Under the pieces are notes generated by a model. That model ran no database searches. It was not told the origin of the DNA and saw only the letters and a list, made by a program, of their open reading frames with translations. From an uncultured Litorilinea sp. (lineage in GTDB: Bacteria > Chloroflexota > Anaerolineae > Caldilineales > Caldilineaceae), in NCBI GenBank assembly GCA_946885925.1, contig CAMPHP010000165.1, positions 1-6,780 of the forward strand: a DNA stretch of 6,780 nucleotides. Reading direction: 5' to 3'. Below, piece by piece: positions 1 to 5,491 of this stretch. Within the stretch, counting starts at the first letter, position 1. Each line of letters begins with the position of its first letter. A program made the position numbers and the translations under genes.

Positions 1-588
1 CCAGTTGGGCGCGCTCATGACCAGCAGCCCGACCCAATCCAACCCGGCAAAGAAAAGAAAGAGGGCAAGCACCCACCCATGGAATTTGCGTACCAGCAAG
101 GAAAACCAGAGTGCTGCCAACAACAGCCCCAACATTGCCCAGGCAAATAGCGCCGCGTTGGCAGCTTGCCAACCCCATAACTTGCCCACGACCGCCACTG
201 GTAGATAGAGCGCATTATAGTAAACCTGGGCGACGGGCAGGGTGTAATACTCGTAGAGTACGGGCCAGGGCAACTCGATCAAATCTTTGAGTAGTGCTTC
301 GTGCTTGATCCAATCCGAAGTTTGATAGCCATAGCCACCCACCCCAGCGATGAAGATCCACACGGCACAGACCAGCAGATAGAGGAGCAGCGTGGCGCGC
401 CCAAGTTGGACGCTATCTTCGTCTGCATGCCCCATACGTCGCTGCCACGCTAGCGCGCCCAAAACCATTGCCGCCACGAGCAGCACGGCAGGCACTGCCC
501 ACCAAGGCTGTAGCCAACCAAAGAAAAAGACGACATAGGGCACGGCCAGGTAGATGAGCGAAGCAGCGAAGAGGGTCCGTGGCAGCAT
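1..588 (-). CDS. Polytopic membrane protein, N-terminal part (runs off the left edge)
   Basis: This minus-strand frame opens with ATG at 588-586 and stays open for 196 codons to the edge, so the C-terminus is missing. About six hydrophobic segments are visible, near residues 5-23, 32-50, 65-83, 117-135, 143-165 and 173-190. Aromatic residues, mainly Trp, are abundant. The third segment runs into the loop sequence GVGGYGYQTSDWIKHEALL (residues 82-100), followed by LPWPVLYEYY (106-115). An acidic residue plus Lys-His after an early transmembrane segment, then a Trp-Pro turn, recalls large uncharacterised membrane proteins related to GT-C glycosyltransferases. The family and function are not certain. 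The start lacks a clear Shine-Dalgarno site (only TTTT precedes the ATG), so a different start is possible. The gene faces away from the methyltransferase-copper region and looks independent of it. Coding is well supported by the uninterrupted, membrane-like frame. Confidence 0.8.
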   Translation of the reverse strand, partial: MLPRTLFAASLIYLAVPYVVFFFGWLQPWWAVPAVLLVAAMVLGALAWQRRMGHADEDSVQLGRATLLLYLLVCAVWIFIAGVGGYGYQTSDWIKHEALLKDLIELPWPVLYEYYTLPVAQVYYNALYLPVAVVGKLWGWQAANAALFAWAMLGLLLAALWFSLLVRKFHGWVLALFLFFAGLDWVGLLVMSAPNW

Positions 589-600
589 AAAAGTTGGTAC

Positions 601-639
601 TACTATAGAAACCTACTACAGAAACCTACTATACAAACA
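601..639. repeat. Three tandem 13-bp repeats upstream of the membrane protein gene
   Basis: Three head-to-tail units of 13 bp occupy 601-613 (TACTATAGAAACC), 614-626 (TACTACAGAAACC) and 627-639 (TACTATACAAACA). Units 1 and 2 differ by one base, and unit 3 is slightly more divergent. They begin 12 nt upstream of the minus-strand ATG at 588. On the minus strand the first and third units each contain TATAGT, one mismatch from a -10 box, but no good -35 box lies 16-18 nt away. They could be protein-binding sites, part of the 5' untranslated leader, or slippage products. Confidence 0.7.
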
Positions 640-660
640 ATGACTAAAGGCTAGAGGGTC

Positions 661-708
661 TCATCGCCTTGTACTCTGGAAATCATCTTCCAACAAGTTT
701 AGAAACAT
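661..708 (-). CDS. Possible 15-codon leader ORF upstream of the membrane protein
   Basis: On the minus strand an ATG at 708-706 is preceded by AGGAG (plus positions 716-720) at a 7-nt spacing, which is a good ribosome binding site. The frame gives MFLNLLEDDFQSTRR and stops at TGA (663-661), 72 nt before the ATG of the membrane protein gene on the same strand. It could be a short upstream reading frame in that gene's leader. A frame this short can arise by chance, no family is recognised, and a run of regulatory codons typical of attenuation peptides is not obvious. Confidence 0.2.
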   Translation of the reverse strand: MFLNLLEDDFQSTRR

Positions 709-777
709 ATCACCGCTCCTGCTAACCACCAAACAGAGAGGGGGACGGCAGACAATTTACTGCGTCACGCCCTATAG

Positions 778-984
778 GAGCAGGTATATTTCTGGTTTGG
801 GAGCGCCAGCATTCCTTTTGAAGAAGCGCGGCGACGCATGGCTCCATTGCACCGGGCCTGTGCTGCGGCAAACATTCCCTGCGAAACACATGCTGTTCAT
901 GGAGCCATCGTGGAGAGTGTGATCCGTGTGGCGCAAAACTTGAGTTCCTTAGGTTTTGCGCCCCAGGATCAACGCCTCATCTAG
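778..984 (+). pseudogene. Possible gene remnant, faintly like a universal stress protein
   Basis: The plus strand is open from just after a TAG at 775-777 to a TAG at 982-984 (68 codons). It has protein-like composition, including IPFEEARRRMAPLHRACAAA and NIPCETHAVHGAIVESVIRV. The order amphipathic helix, then 'IPxExxxVHG', then 'IVESVIRVA' resembles the middle of a UspA-type domain, but the nucleotide-binding GSxGR region and the terminal strand are absent. The only in-frame ATG (838) lacks a ribosome binding site. The 3' end overlaps the end of the convergent methyltransferase gene. This could be a decayed fragment or a chance open frame, and the family resemblance is a weak judgement by eye. 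Confidence 0.25.
930..962. terminator. Perfect 10-bp hairpin spanning the methyltransferase stop codon
   Basis: The arms GGCGCAAAAC (930-939) and GTTTTGCGCC (953-962) are exactly complementary around a 13-nt loop. The loop contains the TAA stop (951-949) of the minus-strand methyltransferase, so one arm lies in its last codons. There is no T-tract after the stem on either strand, so it is not a canonical intrinsic terminator. It could act as a 3'-end stabilising or weak terminating structure. Confidence 0.4.
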
Positions 985-1713
985 ATTGAAAAGCAGATCC
1001 TGATCGCCGGTTTGCAGTTGGAAAAATGCAGCGGCGACGGGTGGCGCTGTCATCAGGCGCAGGCGCAACTCGGTGATAACCTCTGGGGTTGCACCCATGC
1101 GTTCGGCCCAGGGCGTAAACTCCATGCTTTTGGGCGCGACTTCGTGATGCAGCAGCGTAAGCCCTGCCTCGGTAAAGGCCGCCAGCCACTCTTCCACACT
1201 CAGGGCGCGACCATGGCTGGGGTCGCGCAGCTTCTCAAACGCATTGATATAGTCACTGGCCGTCGGGTCGTTAGGCACGACATTATCTACTACCGCCAAG
1301 ATGCCGCCAGGACGCAGCACCCGCACCGCTTCGCTGACAAAGCGGTTGATGTTAGGGAAGTGATGGGGTGCAATGCGACAGGTCACCAGATCAAAGCTGG
1401 CATCGGCATAGGGGAGTGCCTCGGCATCGGCGGTTTCCAACGTGACGTTGGTAATGCCCTTTTCCGCTGCTACCTTTTCCGCCACGGGGATCATCTCCGG
1501 TGTGATGTCTGTGGCGGTGACATGGGCCACATGGGGCGCAAAGGCAAATGCCGTATGCCCCGCTGCGGTCGCCACATCCAGTACTTGCCAGTTAGCCTGG
1601 GGCTGCACCAACTCGACCAGGCGCTTGAGGCTGGCCCCTTGGGCGTGAACCTTGCTGGTGGCATAGGCTGCGGCATGGCTGCCAAACTGTTTTTGGACCA
1701 GTTCCTTGCTCAT
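949..1713 (-). CDS. Class I SAM-dependent methyltransferase (YcgJ/UbiE-like, type 11)
   Basis: The product would transfer a methyl group from S-adenosylmethionine to an unknown small-molecule acceptor in the cytoplasm. The 254-residue protein has a Rossmann-type methyltransferase core. Motif I is VLDVATAAGH (residues 44-53), with the acidic strand end VTATD (65-69) after it. DAEALPYADASFDLV (96-110) follows, then CRIAPHHF (112-119) and VLRPGG (132-137). This pattern is typical of Methyltransf_11/YcgJ-like proteins related to UbiE/MenG. Motif I has Ala where relatives usually have Gly (TAAGH instead of TGAGH). The start is placed at 1713 because AGGAG lies 5 nt upstream; an in-frame ATG at 1746 would add 11 residues but lacks a comparable site. 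The C-terminal 90 residues, which likely select substrate, match nothing I can name. The gene is divergent from csoR across 192 nt. A quinone methylase role cannot be excluded but is not supported. Confidence 0.85.
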   Translation of the reverse strand: MSKELVQKQFGSHAAAYATSKVHAQGASLKRLVELVQPQANWQVLDVATAAGHTAFAFAPHVAHVTATDITPEMIPVAEKVAAEKGITNVTLETADAEALPYADASFDLVTCRIAPHHFPNINRFVSEAVRVLRPGGILAVVDNVVPNDPTASDYINAFEKLRDPSHGRALSVEEWLAAFTEAGLTLLHHEVAPKSMEFTPWAERMGATPEVITELRLRLMTAPPVAAAFFQLQTGDQDLLFNLDEALILGRKT

Positions 1714-1819
1714 GGTTTCTCCTGATTGCAAACTAGAGAGTGTCAAGATGCGCGCACGAATGGCAGGATGATACTAAAGTCGCTGCCAATAATCCAACGC
1801 GAACGATACCAAAAGGAAC

Positions 1820-1848
1820 TTGACAAACAGCTAACTCGGCGCGATACT
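1820..1848 (+). promoter_or_regulatory. Sigma70-type promoter of the csoR-copZ-copA operon
   Basis: A perfect -35 box TTGACA (1820-1825) is followed, after exactly 17 nt, by GATACT (1843-1848), a 4-of-6 match to the -10 consensus. Transcription would start near 1855, about 50 nt before the csoR ATG. No comparably good promoter is seen before copZ or copA, so this one probably drives the three genes together. Confidence 0.7.
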
Positions 1849-1853
1849 GTGGC

Positions 1854-1880
1854 CATCCCACCCCCCAGGGGAGGGGGTAG
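1854..1880. promoter_or_regulatory. Putative CsoR operator (GC-rich dyad)
   Basis: A C-tract (1861-1866) and G-tracts (1868-1871 and 1873-1877) form an imperfect 27-bp dyad centred on A1867, with 9 of 13 positions symmetric and GGGGGTAG on the right flank. Pseudo-palindromes with central C and G tracts flanked by TA-containing ends are typical CsoR-family operators. It lies at the predicted transcription start, just after the -10 box, where bound repressor would block initiation. Its place directly before csoR implies autoregulation. Confidence 0.6.
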
Positions 1881-1905
1881 TAAGTGATAAGATGGAGGGA
1901 TAGCA

Positions 1906-2184
1906 ATGGATGAGCAAACGCGCAAGGCTGTGACACAACGGCTTGCCAGTGCCGCAGGGCATATCAAGGGCATTGAACGCATGGTGCAGGAGGACGAATA
2001 CTGCATTGATGTAATCAAGCAGATTCAGGCAGTACAAGCGGCATTGAACAAGATCAGCACATTGATCTTGGACAACCATCTGCATACATGCGTTACCACC
2101 GCAATCCAAGGGGATGACCCAGAGGAAAGGGAAGCTGTTTTGCGCGAAGTAACCAGTGTGTTTGATATGAGCAATAAACTATAG
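1906..2184 (+). CDS. csoR: CsoR-family copper-sensing transcriptional repressor
   Basis: This small cytoplasmic, all-helical repressor of the CsoR/RcnR family (DUF156) leaves its operator when Cu(I) binds. The 92-residue length is typical. The family opening QRLASAAGHIKGIERMV (residues 11-27) is followed by EYCIDVIKQIQAVQAAL (31-47) and LDNHLHTC (55-62). The copper ligands are present as C33, H58 and C62. Their spacing (25 and 29 residues from the first Cys) matches C36/H61/C65 of Mycobacterium tuberculosis CsoR. This favours copper over the formaldehyde, nickel or persulfide sensors of the same family. The ATG at 1906 has GGAGGG (1894-1899) 6 nt upstream. It is the first gene of an operon with copZ and copA, and its predicted operator lies immediately upstream. 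Confidence is high for family and good for copper specificity. Confidence 0.95.
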   Translation: MDEQTRKAVTQRLASAAGHIKGIERMVQEDEYCIDVIKQIQAVQAALNKISTLILDNHLHTCVTTAIQGDDPEEREAVLREVTSVFDMSNKL

Positions 2185-2290
2185 CGTCGGTCGCCGTCTA
2201 TTGCTATGTAGGGCCGGGTTGTCTTGCTCGTATTGTGCCTTTTACGCAGTAGCAGTTGCCCGGTATCGGTCAATTCAATGGTTTTTCAAC

Positions 2291-2314
2291 ATTCAACAAT
2301 AAATTCAACAATAA
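2291..2314 (+). repeat. Two perfect 12-bp tandem repeats abutting the copZ ribosome binding site
   Basis: ATTCAACAATAA occurs twice without a gap (2291-2302 and 2303-2314), directly before GGAG (2315-2318) of the copZ Shine-Dalgarno site. The last TAA of the second copy contributes to the extended TAAGGAG. The AT-rich, probably unstructured leader may favour ribosome access. No known binding-site name is attached to it. Confidence 0.75.
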
Positions 2315-2324
2315 GGAGTTCACT

Positions 2325-2546
2325 ATGACTACCAAGACCTTTGTTGTACCCAGCATTAGCTGTGGTCATTGCACCCACACCATCGAGAGCGAACTCAGCG
2401 AAGTGGCTGGCGTGCAAAGTGTAAAGGCCGACCAGAACACCAAGCAGGTGACAGTCGCCTTTGATGCACCTGCGACCCTCGACAAGATCGTGGCGACGTT
2501 GGAAGAGATCAACTACCCACCCGCTAACGAACTCACTTTGCAGTAA
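2325..2546 (+). CDS. copZ: CopZ-like copper chaperone (single HMA domain)
   Basis: This 73-residue cytoplasmic heavy-metal-associated (HMA) domain protein is expected to bind Cu(I) and pass it to the N-terminal domains of CopA or to CsoR. The metal site is C13-G-H-C16 in the context ISCGHC, a common variant of the GMTCxxC loop. The rest follows the ferredoxin-like beta-alpha-beta-beta-alpha-beta order: TKTFVVPS, the CxxC helix TIESELSEVAGV (18-30), QVTVAF (41-46), the helix LDKIVATLEEI (52-62) and the end ELTLQ. An in-frame ATG at 2256 would add 23 residues unlike any HMA N-terminus. The ATG at 2325 is chosen because TAAGGAG lies 6 nt upstream and it gives the normal domain length. It is the middle gene of the operon, 140 nt after csoR and 119 nt before copA. 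Confidence 0.92.
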   Translation: MTTKTFVVPSISCGHCTHTIESELSEVAGVQSVKADQNTKQVTVAFDAPATLDKIVATLEEINYPPANELTLQ

Positions 2547-2553
2547 GCAATGC

Positions 2554-2593
2554 TCTCTTGGAAGCATCCGTTGACATAGGTGCTTCCAAGAGA
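2554..2593 (+). promoter_or_regulatory. Perfect 13-bp hairpin between copZ and copA
   Basis: The arms TCTCTTGGAAGCA (2554-2566) and TGCTTCCAAGAGA (2581-2593) are exactly complementary around a 14-nt loop. The hairpin starts 7 nt after the copZ stop and ends 72 nt before copA. There is no T-tract, so a full intrinsic terminator is unlikely. A partial terminator, an RNase barrier stabilising the copZ message, or a DNA-level operator are all possible. The loop includes TTGACA (2571-2576), and TAGAAT (2597-2602) follows 20 nt later. Confidence 0.6.
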
Positions 2594-2665
2594 ACTTAGA
2601 ATACTAGGCTAGAGGCTTGTGTCTCTGCCTGAAGAATGACGATGAAGAATGAGGGGGACAAACTT

Positions 2666-5143
2666 ATGTCCACAACAGAACAACAGGTAACGCTGCCGGT
2701 CGTGGGGATGACCTGCGCCAATTGTGTAGCGACTGTTGAACGAAATGCCAAGAAGGTTGAAGGCGTCACTGGCGCAAACGTAAATTTTGCCAGCGAAAAA
2801 GTGACCGTCACCTATGACCCCGCACAAAGCGACCTGAAAACGGTAGCAAATGGGGTGATTGAACGGGTGCAGCGAGCAGGCTATACCGTACCCACTGCCA
2901 CGGTAGAACTGCCTTTATTGGGGATGACCTGCACCAACTGTGCCAACACGATCCAGCGGCGTCTGAATAAGACCGAGGGTGTGGTCGAGGCCACAGTGAA
3001 TTATGCCAATGAGCGGGCAACCGTCAGTTATTTGCCTGGTGTCGTTACCCGTGATGATCTAGTCGCCGCGGTGCGGAAGGCGGGCTATGATGTAGTAGAG
3101 ACTGCGGCGGATGATGCCGAGAGTGAGGATGCTGAAAGCGCGGCCCGCGCTGCTGAATTACGCCATCAACAGACGCGCTTGCTTGTGGGTGCGCTCTTTA
3201 CTATACCCCTGTTCCTCTTGAGCATGGCACGCGACCTCGGATTTGTGGGTGCGTGGGCCAATGCGAGTTGGGTGAACTGGCTTTTCTTTGCCCTGGCGAC
3301 CCCTGTGCAGTTTTATGTGGGCTGGGATTATTACGTAGGGGCTTATAAGAGCCTGCGTAATGGCAGCGCCAACATGGATGTGTTGGTAGCCATGGGTTCA
3401 TCGGTTGCCTACTTCTATAGTGTGGCGGTATTAATTGCGCTGACTTTGGGCACTCATGCCTTGGGGCATCACGTCTACTTCGAGACCTCGGCGGTGATTA
3501 TTACCCTGATCGTCTTGGGTAAATTGTTGGAAGTGCGTGCCAAGGGGCGCACCAGCGAAGCCATCAAGAAACTGATCGGCCTCCAGGCCAAGAGCGCGCG
3601 CATTGTACGCAATGGCGTGGAGATGGATATTCCTATCTCTCAAGTGCAGCGCGGGGATACGGTCATTGTCCGGCCTGGCGAGAAGATCCCTGTGGATGGT
3701 GTGGTCTCCGACGGCCATTCGGCTGTGGACGAGAGCATGATCACAGGGGAAAGCTTGCCCGTCGAGAAGCAGGTGGGTGATACAGTCATCGGCGCAACGC
3801 TCAACAAGCAAGGGTTGCTCAAGTTTGAGGCAACCAAGGTAGGCAAGGAGACTGCGCTGGCTCAGATTATCCGCATGGTGGAGCAGGCCCAGGGCAGCCG
3901 CGCACCGATTCAGCGGGTGGTGGATCAGGTTTCGGCCTATTTTGTCCCTGCGGTGATTGTGATTGCGCTCTTGACCTTTGCCATCTGGTATTTGAGTGGC
4001 GCTGGCTTTGTTCCTGCCTTGATCCGCTTGGTGGCGGTGCTGGTGATTGCCTGTCCTTGTGCGATGGGTTTGGCAACGCCGACCTCGATTATGGTGGGTG
4101 TTGGCAAGGGCGCTGAAGCGGGTATTCTGTTTAAGAACAGTGCTGCGCTGGAACAGGCGCAAAAGCTCACTGCGATTGTGCTGGACAAGACAGGCACGAT
4201 TACACGCGGCCAGCCTTCTGTGACCGATGTGGTGGTGAGCAGTGATACACGGTTGGCTCAGGGTGATCTGCTGCGGTTGGCAGCCTCTGCCGAACGTGGT
4301 TCCGAGCATCCGCTGGGCGAGTCGATTGTGCGTGCTGCGCAAGAAGCAGGGCTGGTGTTGAGCGAGCCAACTGCATTTGAGGGCATTGCGGGGCATGGCA
4401 TTACTGCCCAGGTCGATGGACAGCAGGTTTTGTTGGGCAATCTGCGCTTGATGGAGCGCGAGCAAGTGGCGCTCAACGGCCTTGGGCCTAAAGCGCAACA
4501 GTTGCAAGCCGAAGCCAAGACAGCCATGTGGTTGGCTGTGGATGGGCAAGCCAGTGCGCTGATCGGTGTGGCGGATACGATCAAGGAAGGTTCCAAGGAA
4601 GCGGTTGCTGCGCTCAAGCAACAAGGGCTGCTGGTCGTGATGATGACCGGCGATAATCAGGCGACTGCTCAGGCCATCGCTGCCGAGGTAGGCATTGACC
4701 GGGTCTTTGCCGAAGTGCTGCCAGGCGAGAAGGCATCCTATGTGACGCAATTGCAACAGGAAGGCTATCGTGTCGGCATGGTGGGTGATGGCATCAACGA
4801 CGCACCTGCCTTGGCCCAGGCTGACGTGGGTTTTGCCATTGGTACGGGGACGGATGTGGCAATGGAGACTGCCGACGTGACACTCATGCGCGGTGATCTA
4901 CGCAGCGTGCCCCAGGCGATCAAGCTGTCAAAGGCGACCATGCGCAACATCCACCAGAACTTAATTTGGGCCTTTGGCTATAACGTGGCGCTGATTCCAA
5001 TTGCCGCCGGTGTGCTGGCTCCCTTTGCATGGGCACCCGACTTCTTGCGCCAACTGCACCCGATTCTGGCGGCAGGCGCAATGGCTTTCTCCAGCATTAG
5101 CGTGGTGGGTAATGCGTTGCGGCTGCGGCGGCTGAAGCTGTAG
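2666..5143 (+). CDS. copA: CopA, Cu(I)-exporting P1B-1-type ATPase
   Basis: This inner-membrane pump exports Cu(I) from the cytoplasm at the cost of ATP. The 825-residue protein has two N-terminal HMA domains with GMTCANC (C17, C20) and GMTCTNC (C89, C92), then an acidic, Ala-rich linker (about 147-165). Eight membrane segments are expected, near 172-190, 203-222, 237-262, 270-288, 425-443, 448-475, 765-785 and 795-815. The actuator loop holds TGES (360-363). The transport site is CPC (463-465), with YN (772-773) and MxxSS (806-810) in the last two helices, the P1B-1 copper signature. DKTGT (507-511) carries the phosphorylated Asp; SEHP (546-549), TGDN (661-664) and GDGIND (707-712) complete the ATP and hinge sites. 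No catalytic residue is missing. ATGs at 2636 and 2642 are in frame, but 2666 is preferred because GAGGGGG lies 8 nt upstream and it gives a short leader before the first HMA strand. Confidence 0.97.
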   Translation: MSTTEQQVTLPVVGMTCANCVATVERNAKKVEGVTGANVNFASEKVTVTYDPAQSDLKTVANGVIERVQRAGYTVPTATVELPLLGMTCTNCANTIQRRLNKTEGVVEATVNYANERATVSYLPGVVTRDDLVAAVRKAGYDVVETAADDAESEDAESAARAAELRHQQTRLLVGALFTIPLFLLSMARDLGFVGAWANASWVNWLFFALATPVQFYVGWDYYVGAYKSLRNGSANMDVLVAMGSSVAYFYSVAVLIALTLGTHALGHHVYFETSAVIITLIVLGKLLEVRAKGRTSEAIKKLIGLQAKSARIVRNGVEMDIPISQVQRGDTVIVRPGEKIPVDGVVSDGHSAVDESMITGESLPVEKQVGDTVIGATLNKQGLLKFEATKVGKETALAQIIRMVEQAQGSRAPIQRVVDQVSAYFVPAVIVIALLTFAIWYLSGAGFVPALIRLVAVLVIACPCAMGLATPTSIMVGVGKGAEAGILFKNSAALEQAQKLTAIVLDKTGTITRGQPSVTDVVVSSDTRLAQGDLLRLAASAERGSEHPLGESIVRAAQEAGLVLSEPTAFEGIAGHGITAQVDGQQVLLGNLRLMEREQVALNGLGPKAQQLQAEAKTAMWLAVDGQASALIGVADTIKEGSKEAVAALKQQGLLVVMMTGDNQATAQAIAAEVGIDRVFAEVLPGEKASYVTQLQQEGYRVGMVGDGINDAPALAQADVGFAIGTGTDVAMETADVTLMRGDLRSVPQAIKLSKATMRNIHQNLIWAFGYNVALIPIAAGVLAPFAWAPDFLRQLHPILAAGAMAFSSISVVGNALRLRRLKL

Positions 5144-5490
5144 GTCTACGCTGTTATGAGTGGACGTGATGCGTTTTTGTCGCATTGCTCCTCATATAAA
5201 CGAACGCTGAGTTCTGTTGAGATGCATTTCTATGCAGATTGATGAAACTCAGCGTTCTTAATTGGCTCAACTTGCCATCCAGCACGTAAACGTACGCTCT
5301 CATTCCGACGGTAGGGAGGAATAACAGATTGGCAGCCTTCTTTACAGTGAGATATCAATTGTAGGAACTTGGGTTGCCACAAATTCTCATTTTGGAATTA
5401 GGATCGAACAAGTCCTGAACCTCCTCTATATTTGGATATAGATAATATGGCTCTCACATCAAAATTGTAGCGGTACAACGAGGGGGAGGA
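5144..5490. other. 347-nt intergenic region after copA
   Basis: No convincing gene is seen here. It contains the nested inverted repeat at 5202-5257. The 11-mer AAACGAACGCT (5198-5208), inside the start of that repeat, recurs with one mismatch at 5288-5298. Imperfect dyads include TGGCAGCC (5330-5337) with GGTTGCCA about 34 nt later. The last 60 nt are AT-rich with GATAAT-like sequence near 5440-5450, a likely place for the promoter of the following gene, but no clear -35 partner was found. Confidence 0.5.
5202..5257. terminator. Nested inverted repeat downstream of copA, possible operon terminator
   Basis: The 12-bp arms GAACGCTGAGTT (5202-5213) and AACTCAGCGTTC (5246-5257) are perfectly complementary. 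The 32-nt loop contains its own 5-bp hairpin, TGCAT (5223-5227) with ATGCA (5232-5236). It starts 58 nt after the copA stop and is followed by TTAATT. The position suits transcription termination or protection of the copper operon message, but the T-tract is weak and the loop is long. Confidence 0.4.
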
Positions 5491-5491
5491 G

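Noticed and set aside
5..208. Plus-strand frame of 67 codons at the left edge
   Set aside because: It is opposite the open 196-codon membrane protein frame and is low in complexity, with no domain.
602..633. TATAGT boxes in the 13-bp repeats as -10 elements of the membrane protein gene
   Set aside because: The sequences 16-18 nt upstream on the minus strand (CTCTAG and AGTAGG) do not resemble a -35 box.
1012..1725. Plus-strand frame of 237 codons opposite the methyltransferase
   Set aside because: The minus strand carries clear methyltransferase motifs and a good ribosome binding site. This frame is Cys/Gly/His-rich and unlike any protein family I know.
1714..1746. Eleven-codon N-terminal extension of the methyltransferase
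   Set aside because: The internal ATG at 1713 has AGGAG at 5 nt. The extension would itself encode that ribosome binding site.
2636..2665. Ten-codon N-terminal extension of CopA from ATG 2636
   Set aside because: Only a weak GAAG precedes ATG 2636, while ATG 2666 has GAGGGGG at 8 nt. The extra residues are not part of the HMA domain.
3431..4756. Antisense frame of 441 codons opposite copA
   Set aside because: It lies entirely within copA on the other strand. It is rich in His, Arg and Gln with no recognisable domain, as expected for the complement of a GC-biased coding sequence.
5154..5303. Minus-strand frame of 49 codons in the gap after copA
   Set aside because: It has no Shine-Dalgarno site, runs through the nested inverted repeat and shows no family pattern.
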